A DNA stretch of 64,000 bases from Limanda limanda (Eukaryota > Chordata > Actinopteri > Pleuronectiformes > Pleuronectidae). The notes under the pieces are model-generated. The model worked only from the letters and a program-made list of their open reading frames with translations. It did not search any database and was not told where the DNA came from. The stretch lies in NCBI RefSeq assembly GCF_963576545.1, contig NW_026870560.1, forward strand, positions 932,501 through 996,500. The letters run 5' to 3'. The position numbers and the translations under genes are program-made. Positions 1 to 9,377 of this stretch are shown here, one piece after another. Position 1 is the first letter of the stretch. Each line of letters starts with the position of its first letter.

Positions 1-66
1 AGAAGCTCAAGGATGGTACCGATCGATGCGCGCTACCCCATTTAGTGGGGGTAGAGCCTACTTGCA

Positions 67-109
67 AGTCTCTCCGACCTTCACAAAAAAAGTTATTCAA
101 GAATATCTC
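67..109 (+). repeat. 43-bp box shared by A and B monomers
   Basis: The first 43 bp of the A and B consensus sequences are identical, from AGTCTCTCCGACC through a run of seven A to GAATATCTC. The 79-bp 3' parts of A and B are only about 71% identical (56 of 79 positions, ungapped). The box is thus the most conserved part of the satellite and occurs in all 399 monomers. Rare variants are seen in it: an A7-to-A6C change giving ACGTT (for example near 548-580 and 22705), AGGTT (56642), CCAACC in some 156-bp B monomers, and CTGTCC at 28502 and 36217. It could be a protein-binding box or simply the most recently converted segment. Confidence 0.85.
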
Positions 110-166
110 TTTCTCCTATGTGCTTTCATCCCTAACCCTAACCCTAACCCTTCCGAAAGTCGGAGA
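71..166. repeat. 8-bp inverted arms enclosing the telomeric tract in monomer A
   Basis: TCTCCGAC at 71-78 is the exact reverse complement of GTCGGAGA at 159-166. The arms enclose 80 bp that include the telomeric tract. B keeps the left arm in the shared box but has GTCGTACA in place of the right arm, so the pairing is A-specific. The right arm also takes part in a local TCCGA/TCGGA hairpin at 152-164, so the two foldings compete. A common A variant, CCAAAAGTCGG, breaks the local hairpin but leaves the long-range arms intact. Confidence 0.7.
130..150 (-). repeat. Interstitial telomeric tract in monomer A (TTAGGG type)
   Basis: The plus strand reads (CCCTAA)3CCC, so the minus strand carries four GGG runs separated by TTA. 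This is the minimum for an intramolecular three-tier G-quadruplex of the human-telomere type. A tract of this type lies at the same place in all 288 complete A monomers, always on the same strand. B monomers lack it. Length variants exist: three C-runs in the 157-bp A monomers, five C-runs in the A at 23676-23844, and one C lost from the third run in the A monomers with CCTAA at 49475, 50911 and 51548. The tract identity is certain; quadruplex folding in the cell is inference. Confidence 0.96.
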
Positions 167-195
167 AGCTCAAGGATGGTACCGATCGATGCGCG

Positions 196-217
196 CTACC
201 CCATTTAGTGGGGGTAG
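196..217. repeat. CTACCCC/GGGGTAG hairpin in monomer A
   Basis: CTACCCC at 196-202 and GGGGTAG at 211-217 are perfect inverted arms around the 8-nt loop ATTTAGTG. In the A subtype with GCGCAACCCC the second base of the left arm changes T to A and one pair is lost. B has no equivalent: the aligned bases read GGACCCAAATTAGTCCAG, which holds a different small inverted repeat, GGAC/GTCC. A structural role is not shown. Confidence 0.7.
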
Positions 218-392
218 AGCCTACTTGCAAGTCTCTCCGACCTTCACAAAAAAAGTTATTCAAGAATATCTCTTTCTCCTATGTGCTTTCATCCCTAACC
301 CTAACCCTAACCCTTCCGAAAGTCGGAGAAGCTCAAGGATGGTACTGATCGATGCGCGCAACCCCATTTAGTGGGGGTAGAGCCTACTTGCA

Positions 393-547
393 AGTCTCTC
401 CGACCTTCACAAAAAAAGTTATTCAAGAATATCTCCTCAGATTTGGGGGAATTTCGTCGGTCGACCTCTTCCGAAGGTCGTACAAGCTCGGGGATGGTAC
501 CAATCGATCCGCAGGACCCAAATTAGTCCAGATGCAACCACTTTCCA
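393..547 (+). repeat. Reference monomer B, 155 bp, no telomeric tract
   Basis: This is the first complete B monomer. It has the shared 43-bp box, a 33-bp B-specific middle (CTCAGATTTGGGGGAATTTC followed by GTCGGTCGACCTC) and a 79-bp 3' part colinear with A at about 71% identity. It contains the palindromes GGTCGACC and GGTACC. Subtypes seen are GATCCGCAGG versus GATCTGCAGG, CTCTTCCGAAGG versus CTTTTCCGAAGG, CTCTCTCGAAGG (near 49320, 50757 and 51394) and CTCTTCCAAAGG (62021 onward). Every B in the window is followed by at least one A. Non-coding. Confidence 0.96.
459..480. repeat. GGTCGACC palindrome overlapping a CGACCT/AGGTCG hairpin in monomer B
   Basis: GGTCGACC at 459-466 is a perfect 8-bp palindrome. 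CGACCT at 462-467 and AGGTCG at 475-480 form a second inverted repeat with a 7-nt loop, sharing bases with the first. In the CTTTTCC subtype the change falls in the loop and can lengthen the stem to CGACCTT/AAGGTCG. Most B variants in this stretch sit in the loop. One exception is a G-to-A change at 5795 that removes the terminal stem pair. Confidence 0.65.
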
Positions 548-1680
548 TGTCTCTCCGACCTTCACAAAAAACGTTATTCAAGAATATCTCTTTCTCCTAT
601 GTGCTTTCATCCCTAACCCTAACCCTAACCCTTCCGAAAGTCGGAGAAGCTCAAGGATGGTACCGATCGATGCGCGCTACCCCATTTAGTGGGGGTAGAG
701 CCTACTTGCAAGTCTCTCCGACCTTCACAAAAAAAGTTATTCAAGAATATCTCTTTCTCCTATGTGCTTTCATCCCTAACCCTAACCCTAACCCTTCCGA
801 AAGTCGGAGAAGCTCAAGGATGGTACCGATCGATGCGCGCTACCCCATTTAGTGGGGGTAGAGCCTACTTGCAAGTCTCTCCGACCTTCACAAAAAAAGT
901 TATTCAAGAATATCTCCTCAGATTTGGGGGAATTTCGTCGGTCGACCTCTTCCGAAGGTCGTACAAGCTCGGGGATGGTACCAATCGATCCGCAGGACCC
1001 AAATTAGTCCAGATGCAACCACTTTCCAAGTCTCTCCGACCTTCACAAAAAAAGTTATTCAAGAATATCTCTTTCTCCTATGTGCTTTCATCCCTAACCC
1101 TAACCCTAACCCTTCCGAAAGTCGGAGAAGCTCAAGGATGGTACCGATCGATGCGCGCTACCCCATTTAGTGGGGGTAGAGCCTACTTGCAAGTCTCTCC
1201 GACCTTCACAAAAAAAGTTATTCAAGAATATCTCTTTCTCCTATGTGCTTTCATCCCTAACCCTAACCCTAACCCTTCCGAAAGTCGGAGAAGCTCAAGG
1301 ATGGTACCGATCGATGCGCGCTACCCCATTTAGTGGGGGTAGAGCCTACTTGCAAGTCTCTCCGACCTTCACAAAAAAAGTTATTCAAGAATATCTCTTT
1401 CTCCTATGTGCTTTCATCCCTAACCCTAACCCTAACCCTTCCGAAAGTCGGAGAAGCTCAAGGATGGTACCGATCGATGCGCGCTACCCCATTTAGTGGG
1501 GGTAGAGCCTACTTGCAAGTCTCTCCGACCTTCACAAAAAAAGTTATTCAAGAATATCTCTTTCTCCTATGTGCTTTCATCCCTAACCCTAACCCTAACC
1601 CTTCCGAAAGTCGGAGAAGCTCAAGGATGGTACTGATCGATGCGCGCAACCCCATTTAGTGGGGGTAGAGCCTACTTGCA

Positions 1681-2968
1681 AGTCTCTCCGACCTTCACAA
1701 AAAAAGTTATTCAAGAATATCTCCTCAGATTTGGGGGAATTTCGTCGGTCGACCTCTTCCGAAGGTCGTACAAGCTCGGGGATGGTACCAATCGATCCGC
1801 AGGACCCAAATTAGTCCAGATGCAACCACTTTCCATGTCTCTCCGACCTTCACAAAAAACGTTATTCAAGAATATCTCTTTCTCCTATGTGCTTTCATCC
1901 CTAACCCTAACCCTAACCCTTCCGAAAGTCGGAGAAGCTCAAGGATGGTACCGATCGATGCGCGCTACCCCATTTAGTGGGGGTAGAGCCTACTTGCAAG
2001 TCTCTCCGACCTTCACAAAAAAAGTTATTCAAGAATATCTCTTTCTCCTATGTGCTTTCATCCCTAACCCTAACCCTAACCCTTCCGAAAGTCGGAGAAG
2101 CTCAAGGATGGTACCGATCGATGCGCGCTACCCCATTTAGTGGGGGTAGAGCCTACTTGCAAGTCTCTCCGACCTTCACAAAAAAAGTTATTCAAGAATA
2201 TCTCCTCAGATTTGGGGGAATTTCGTCGGTCGACCTCTTCCGAAGGTCGTACAAGCTCGGGGATGGTACCAATCGATCCGCAGGACCCAAATTAGTCCAG
2301 ATGCAACCACTTTCCAAGTCTCTCCGACCTTCACAAAAAAAGTTATTCAAGAATATCTCTTTCTCCTATGTGCTTTCATCCCTAACCCTAACCCTAACCC
2401 TTCCGAAAGTCGGAGAAGCTCAAGGATGGTACCGATCGATGCGCGCTACCCCATTTAGTGGGGGTAGAGCCTACTTGCAAGTCTCTCCGACCTTCACAAA
2501 AAAAGTTATTCAAGAATATCTCTTTCTCCTATGTGCTTTCATCCCTAACCCTAACCCTAACCCTTCCGAAAGTCGGAGAAGCTCAAGGATGGTACCGATC
2601 GATGCGCGCTACCCCATTTAGTGGGGGTAGAGCCTACTTGCAAGTCTCTCCGACCTTCACAAAAAAAGTTATTCAAGAATATCTCTTTCTCCTATGTGCT
2701 TTCATCCCTAACCCTAACCCTAACCCTTCCGAAAGTCGGAGAAGCTCAAGGATGGTACCGATCGATGCGCGCTACCCCATTTAGTGGGGGTAGAGCCTAC
2801 TTGCAAGTCTCTCCGACCTTCACAAAAAAAGTTATTCAAGAATATCTCTTTCTCCTATGTGCTTTCATCCCTAACCCTAACCCTAACCCTTCCGAAAGTC
2901 GGAGAAGCTCAAGGATGGTACTGATCGATGCGCGCAACCCCATTTAGTGGGGGTAGAGCCTACTTGCA
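1681..2968 (+). repeat. 1288-bp octamer HOR, copy 2
   Basis: It has the same monomer order and slot-specific markers as the first copy, offset by exactly 1288 bp, including the TGTCTCTCC start and ACGTT variant after its first B. The copies look identical at the sites I compared, so the duplication is recent or strongly homogenised. Confidence 0.95.
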
Positions 2969-4419
2969 AGTCTCTCCGACCTTCACAAAAAAAGTTATTC
3001 AAGAATATCTCCTCAGATTTGGGGGAATTTCGTCGGTCGACCTCTTCCGAAGGTCGTACAAGCTCGGGGATGGTACCAATCGATCCGCAGGACCCAAATT
3101 AGTCCAGATGCAACCACTTTCCATGTCTCTCCGACCTTCACAAAAAACGTTATTCAAGAATATCTCTTTCTCCTATGTGCTTTCATCCCTAACCCTAACC
3201 CTAACCCTTCCGAAAGTCGGAGAAGCTCAAGGATGGTACCGATCGATGCGCGCTACCCCATTTAGTGGGGGTAGAGCCTACTTGCAAGTCTCTCCGACCT
3301 TCACAAAAAAAGTTATTCAAGAATATCTCTTTCTCCTATGTGCTTTCATCCCTAACCCTAACCCTAACCCTTCCGAAAGTCGGAGAAGCTCAAGGATGGT
3401 ACCGATCGATGCGCGCTACCCCATTTAGTGGGGGTAGAGCCTACTTGCAAGTCTCTCCGACCTTCACAAAAAAAGTTATTCAAGAATATCTCCTCAGATT
3501 TGGGGGAATTTCGTCGGTCGACCTCTTCCGAAGGTCGTACAAGCTCGGGGATGGTACCAATCGATCCGCAGGACCCAAATTAGTCCAGATGCAACCACTT
3601 TCCAAGTCTCTCCGACCTTCACAAAAAAAGTTATTCAAGAATATCTCTTTCTCCTATGTGCTTTCATCCCTAACCCTAACCCTAACCCTTCCGAAAGTCG
3701 GAGAAGCTCAAGGATGGTACCGATCGATGCGCGCTACCCCATTTAGTGGGGGTAGAGCCTACTTGCAAGTCTCTCCGACCTTCACAAAAAAAGTTATTCA
3801 AGAATATCTCTTTCTCCTATGTGCTTTCATCCCTAACCCTAACCCTAACCCTTCCGAAAGTCGGAGAAGCTCAAGGATGGTACCGATCGATGCGCGCTAC
3901 CCCATTTAGTGGGGGTAGAGCCTACTTGCAAGTCTCTCCGACCTTCACAAAAAAAGTTATTCAAGAATATCTCTTTCTCCTATGTGCTTTCATCCCTAAC
4001 CCTAACCCTAACCCTTCCGAAAGTCGGAGAAGCTCAAGGATGGTACCGATCGATGCGCGCTACCCCATTTAGTGGGGGTAGAGCCTACTTGCAAGTCTCT
4101 CCGACCTTCACAAAAAAAGTTATTCAAGAATATCTCTTTCTCCTATGTGCTTTCATCCCTAACCCTAACCCTAACCCTTCCGAAAGTCGGAGAAGCTCAA
4201 GGATGGTACCGATCGATGCGCGCTACCCCATTTAGTGGGGGTAGAGCCTACTTGCAAGTCTCTCCGACCTTCACAAAAAAAGTTATTCAAGAATATCTCT
4301 TTCTCCTATGTGCTTTCATCCCTAACCCTAACCCTAACCCTTCCGAAAGTCGGAGAAGCTCAAGGATGGTACTGATCGATGCGCGCAACCCCATTTAGTG
4401 GGGGTAGAGCCTACTTGCA
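2969..4419 (+). repeat. Octamer HOR, copy 3, with one extra A (1451 bp)
   Basis: The order is B AA B AAAAA. It is one A monomer longer than its neighbours (1288 + 163), as expected from one out-of-register exchange between A monomers. The TGTCTCTCC/ACGTT marker is again in the A after the first B. Confidence 0.93.
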
Positions 4420-5707
4420 AGTCTCTCCGACCTTCACAAAAAAAGTTATTCAAGAATATCTCCTCAGATTTGGGGGAATTTCGTCGGTCGACCTCTTCCG
4501 AAGGTCGTACAAGCTCGGGGATGGTACCAATCGATCCGCAGGACCCAAATTAGTCCAGATGCAACCACTTTCCATGTCTCTCCGACCTTCACAAAAAACG
4601 TTATTCAAGAATATCTCTTTCTCCTATGTGCTTTCATCCCTAACCCTAACCCTAACCCTTCCAAAAGTCGGAGAAGCTCAAGGATGGTACCGATCGATGC
4701 GCGCTACCCCATTTAGTGGGGGTAGAGCCTACTTGCAAGTCTCTCCGACCTTCACAAAAAAAGTTATTCAAGAATATCTCTTTCTCCTATGTGCTTTCAT
4801 CCCTAACCCTAACCCTAACCCTTCCGAAAGTCGGAGAAGCTCAAGGATGGTACCGATCGATGCGCGCTACCCCATTTAGTGGGGGTAGAGCCTACTTGCA
4901 AGTCTCTCCGACCTTCACAAAAAAAGTTATTCAAGAATATCTCCTCAGATTTGGGGGAATTTCGTCGGTCGACCTCTTCCGAAGGTCGTACAAGCTCGGG
5001 GATGGTACCAATCGATCCGCAGGACCCAAATTAGTCCAGATGCAACCACTTTCCAAGTCTCTCCGACCTTCACAAAAAAAGTTATTCAAGAATATCTCTT
5101 TCTCCTATGTGCTTTCATCCCTAACCCTAACCCTAACCCTTCCGAAAGTCGGAGAAGCTCAAGGATGGTACCGATCGATGCGCGCTACCCCATTTAGTGG
5201 GGGTAGAGCCTACTTGCAAGTCTCTCCGACCTTCACAAAAAAAGTTATTCAAGAATATCTCTTTCTCCTATGTGCTTTCATCCCTAACCCTAACCCTAAC
5301 CCTTCCGAAAGTCGGAGAAGCTCAAGGATGGTACCGATCGATGCGCGCTACCCCATTTAGTGGGGGTAGAGCCTACTTGCAAGTCTCTCCGACCTTCACA
5401 AAAAAAGTTATTCAAGAATATCTCTTTCTCCTATGTGCTTTCATCCCTAACCCTAACCCTAACCCTTCCGAAAGTCGGAGAAGCTCAAGGATGGTACCGA
5501 TCGATGCGCGCTACCCCATTTAGTGGGGGTAGAGCCTACTTGCAAGTCTCTCCGACCTTCACAAAAAAAGTTATTCAAGAATATCTCTTTCTCCTATGTG
5601 CTTTCATCCCTAACCCTAACCCTAACCCTTCCGAAAGTCGGAGAAGCTCAAGGATGGTACTGATCGATGCGCGCAACCCCATTTAGTGGGGGTAGAGCCT
5701 ACTTGCA
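4420..5707 (+). repeat. 1288-bp octamer HOR, copy 4
   Basis: The order is B AA B AAAA with the same TGTCTCTCC/ACGTT marker near 4575. It has a private CCGAAAG to CCAAAAG change near 4663, a CpG transition. After this copy the HOR type changes. Confidence 0.93.
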
Positions 5708-6333
5708 AGTCTCTCCGACCTTCACAAAAAAAGTTATTCAAGAATATCTCCTCAGATTTGGGGGAATTTCGTCGGTCGACCTCTTCCGAAGGTCATACAA
5801 GCTCGGGGATGGTACCAATCGATCCGCAGGACCCAAATTAGTCCAGATGCAACCACTTTCCAAGTCTCTCCGACCTTCACAAAAAAAGTTATTCAAGAAT
5901 ATCTCTTTCTCCTATGTGCTTTCATCCCTAACCCTAACCCTTCCGAAAGTCGGAGAAGCTCAAGGATGGTACCGATCGATGCGCGCAACCCCATTTAGTG
6001 GGGGTAGAGCCTACTTGCAAGTCTCTCCGACCTTCACAAAAAAAGTTATTCAAGAATATCTCTTTCTCCTATGTGCTTTCATCCCTAACCCTAACCCTTC
6101 CGAAAGTCGGAGAAGCTCAAGGATGGTACCGATCGATGCGCGCAACCCCATTTAGTGGGGGTACAGCCTACTTGCAAGTCTCTCCGACCTTCACAAAAAA
6201 AGTTATTCAAGAATATCTCTTTCTCCTATGTGCTTTCATCCCTAACCCTAACCCTTCCGAAAGTCGGAGAAGCTCAAGGATGGTACTGATCGATGCGCGC
6301 AACCCCATTTAGTGGGGGTAGAGCCTACTTGCA
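5708..6333 (+). repeat. B followed by three short (157-bp) A monomers
   Basis: B spans 5708-5862. The three A monomers start at 5863, 6020 and 6177. Each has lost one CCCTAA unit, leaving three C-runs, so each is 157 bp. The A monomers carry GCAACCCC tails even where the next monomer is A (near 5987 and 6144), which I noticed nowhere else. The B has the stem change at 5795. The A at 6020 ends with GGGGGTACAGCC, a G-to-C change in the 3' hairpin stem. This looks like a local triplication of one short-tract monomer. Confidence 0.9.
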
Positions 6334-6489
6334 AGTCTCTCCGACCTTCACAAAAAAAGTTATTCAAGAATATCTCCTCAGATTTTGGGGGAATTTCGTC
6401 GGTCGACCTCTTCCGAAGGTCGTACAAGCTCGGGGATGGTACCAATCGATCTGCAGGACCCAAATTAGTCCAGATGCAACCACTTTCCA
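6334..6489 (+). repeat. Reference 156-bp B variant (B')
   Basis: This B has CAGATTTTGGGGG, one extra T compared with CAGATTTGGGGG, making it 156 bp. Fourteen such monomers occur in the window, at 6334, 23357, 23845, 26422, 26904, 31244, 31726, 34613, 38796, 39278, 40893, 41375, 45876 and 46358. All but the copies at 6334 and 34613 come in pairs separated by two A. Thirteen have the GATCTGCAGG subtype; the copy at 34613 has GATCCGCAGG. Confidence 0.93.
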
Positions 6490-8097
6490 AGTCTCTCCGA
6501 CCTTCACAAAAAAAGTTATTCAAGAATATCTCTTTCTCCTATGTGCTTTCATCCCTAACCCTAACCCTAACCCTTCCGAAAGTCGGAGAAGCTCAAGGAT
6601 GGTACCGATCGATGCGCGCTACCCCATTTAGTGGGGGTAGAGCCTACTTGCAAGTCTCTCCGACCTTCACAAAAAAAGTTATTCAAGAATATCTCTTTCT
6701 CCTATGTGCTTTCATCCCTAACCCTAACCCTAACCCTTCCAAAAGTCGGAGAAGCTCAAGGATGGTACCGATCGATGCGCGCAACCCCATTTAGTGGGGG
6801 TAGAGCCTACTTGCAAGTCTCTCCGACCTTCACAAAAAAAGTTATTCAAGAATATCTCCTCAGATTTGGGGGAATTTCGTCGGTCGACCTCTTCCGAAGG
6901 TCGTACAAGCTCGGGGATGGTACCAATCGATCCGCAGGACCCAAATTAGTCCAGATGCAACCACTTTCCAAGTCTCTCCGACCTTCACAAAAAAAGTTAT
7001 TCAAGAATATCTCTTTCTCCTATGTGCTTTCATCCCTAACCCTAACCCTAACCCTTCCGAAAGTCGGAGAAGCTCAAGGATGGTACCGATCGATGCGCGC
7101 TACCCCATTTAGTGGGGGTAGAGCCTACTTGCAAGTCTCTCCGACCTTCACAAAAAAAGTTATTCAAGAATATCTCTTTCTCCTATGTGCTTTCATCCCT
7201 AACCCTAACCCTAACCCTTCCAAAAGTCGGAGAAGCTCAAGGATGGTACCGATCGATGCGCGCAACCCCATTTAGTGGGGGTAGAGCCTACTTGCAAGTC
7301 TCTCCGACCTTCACAAAAAAAGTTATTCAAGAATATCTCCTCAGATTTGGGGGAATTTCGTCGGTCGACCTCTTCCGAAGGTCGTACAAGCTCGGGGATG
7401 GTACCAATCGATCCGCAGGACCCAAATTAGTCCAGATGCAACCACTTTCCAAGTCTCTCCGACCTTCACAAAAAAAGTTATTCAAGAATATCTCTTTCTC
7501 CTATGTGCTTTCATCCCTAACCCTAACCCTAACCCTTCCGAAAGTCGGAGAAGCTCAAGGATGGTACCGATCGATGCGCGCTACCCCATTTAGTGGGGGT
7601 AGAGCCTACTTGCAAGTCTCTCCGACCTTCACAAAAAAAGTTATTCAAGAATATCTCTTTCTCCTATGTGCTTTCATCCCTAACCCTAACCCTAACCCTT
7701 CCGAAAGTCGGAGAAGCTCAAGGATGGTACCGATCGATGCGCGCTACCCCATTTAGTGGGGGTAGAGCCTACTTGCAAGTCTCTCCGACCTTCACAAAAA
7801 AAGTTATTCAAGAATATCTCTTTCTCCTATGTGCTTTCATCCCTAACCCTAACCCTAACCCTTCCGAAAGTCGGAGAAGCTCAAGGATGGTACCGATCGA
7901 TGCGCGCTACCCCATTTAGTGGGGGTAGAGCCTACTTGCAAGTCTCTCCGACCTTCACAAAAAAAGTTATTCAAGAATATCTCTTTCTCCTATGTGCTTT
8001 CATCCCTAACCCTAACCCTTCCGAAAGTCGGAGAAGCTCAAGGATGGTACTGATCGATGCGCGCAACCCCATTTAGTGGGGGTAGAGCCTACTTGCA
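6334..8097 (+). repeat. BAA trimers: B'AA BAA BAAAA
   Basis: B monomers start at 6334 (156 bp), 6816 and 7297, 481-482 bp apart, giving the 481-bp trimer period. The last B is followed by four A, the fourth (7941-8097) being a 157-bp short-tract form. The CCAAAAGTCGG variant recurs in the A immediately before the second and third B, marking a trimer slot. Confidence 0.92.
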
Positions 8098-9377
8098 AGT
8101 CTCTCCGACCTTCACAAAAAAAGTTATTCAAGAATATCTCCTCAGATTTGGGGGAATTTCGTCGGTCGACCTTTTTCGAAGGTCGTACAAGCTCGGGGAT
8201 GGTACCAATCGATCCGCAGGACCCAAATTAGTCCAGATGCAACCACTTTCCAAGTCTCTCCGACCTTCACAAAAAAAGTTATTCAAGAATATCTCTTTCT
8301 CCTATGTGCTTTCATCCCTAACCCTAACCCTAACCCTTCCGAAAGTCGGAGAAGCTCAAGGATGGTACTGATCGATGCGCGCTACCCCATTTAGTGGGGG
8401 TAGAGCCTACTTGCAAGTCTCTCCGACCTTCACAAAAAAAGTTATTCAAGAATATCTCCTCAGATTTGGGGGAATTTCGTCGGTCGACCTCTTCCGAAGG
8501 TCGTACAAGCTCGGGGATGGTACCAATCGATCCGCAGGACCCAAATTAGTCCAGATGCAACCACTTTCCAAGTCTCTCCGACCTTCACAAAAAAAGTTAT
8601 TCAAGAATATCTCTTTCTCCTATGTGCTTTCATCCCTAACCCTAACCCTAACCCTTCCGAAAGTCGGAGAAGCTCAAGGATGGTACCGATCGATGCGCGC
8701 TACCCCATTTAGTGGGGGTAGAGCCTACTTGCAAGTCTCTCCGACCTTCACAAAAAAAGTTATTCAAGAATATCTCTTTCTCCTATGTGCTTTCATCCCT
8801 AACCCTAACCCTAACCCTTCCGAAAGTCGGAGAAGCTCAAGGATGGTACTGATCGATGCGCGCAACCCCATTTAGTGGGGGTAGAGCCTACTTGCAAGTC
8901 TCTCCGACCTTCACAAAAAAAGTTATTCAAGAATATCTCCTCAGATTTGGGGGAATTTCGTCGGTCGACCTCTTCCGAAGGTCGTACAAGCTCGGGGATG
9001 GTACCAATCGATCCGCAGGACCCAAATTAGTCCAGATGCAACCACTTTCCAAGTCTCTCCGACCTTCACAAAAAAAGTTATTCAAGAATATCTCTTTCTC
9101 CTATGTGCTTTCATCCCTAACCCTAACCCTAACCCTTCCGAAAGTCGGAGAAGCTCAAGGATGGTACCGATCGATGCGCGCTACCCCATTTAGTGGGGGT
9201 AGAGCCTACTTGCAAGTCTCTCCGACCTTCACAAAAAAAGTTATTCAAGAATATCTCTTTCTCCTATGTGCTTTCATCCCTAACCCTAACCCTAACCCTT
9301 CCGAAAGTCGGAGAAGCTCAAGGATGGTACCGATCGATGCGCGCTACCCCATTTAGTGGGGGTAGAGCCTACTTGCA
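8098..9377 (+). repeat. 799-bp pentamer (BABAA) plus one BAA trimer
   Basis: B at 8098, one A, B at 8416, two A, then B at 8897 and two A. The pentamer period of 799 bp recurs across the array. The B at 8098 has CCTTTTTCGAAGG, a variant of the CTTTTCC subtype that marks the first B of many pentamers. The single A between the two B monomers has the GGTACT plus GCTACCCC combination, also diagnostic of this slot. Confidence 0.92.

Larger units (their letters stand above)
67..229 (+). repeat. Reference monomer A, 163 bp, telomere-repeat-bearing
   Basis: This is the first complete A monomer. In order it holds a 43-bp 5' box shared with B, a 41-bp A-specific middle ending in (CCCTAA)3CCC, and a 79-bp 3' part. 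The 3' part has the short hairpin TCCGA/TCGGA, a GGTACC palindrome, CGATCGAT, a GCGCGC run and the hairpin CTACCCC/GGGGTAG. Main A subtypes differ at GGTACC versus GGTACT and at GCGCTACCCC versus GCGCAACCCC. There are seven CpG sites in 163 bp, an observed/expected ratio of about 0.76 by hand count, so CpG is only mildly depleted. Non-coding. Confidence 0.97.
1..392 (+). repeat. Left edge: one partial and two complete A monomers
   Basis: Bases 1-66 are the 3' end of an A monomer and are followed by A monomers at 67-229 and 230-392. The third A has the GGTACT and GCGCAACCCC subtype bases that usually precede a B. By content these three could be the tail of another copy of the 1288-bp HOR that follows. 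Confidence 0.95.
393..1680 (+). repeat. 1288-bp octamer HOR, copy 1 (B AA B AAAA)
   Basis: The monomer order is B, A, A, B, then four A. The A after the first B begins TGTCTCTCC instead of AGTCTCTCC and has AAAAAACGTT in its A-tract. Both markers recur in the same slot of the next three copies, which proves the 1288-bp period is a true higher-order unit. The second B is preceded by a GCTACCCC-type A, the first B by a GCAACCCC-type A. Confidence 0.95.

Noticed and set aside
459..466. GGTCGACC, GGTACC and CGATCG palindromes as regulatory operators
   Set aside because: They are short palindromes repeated with the monomer. Nothing nearby is a gene to regulate.
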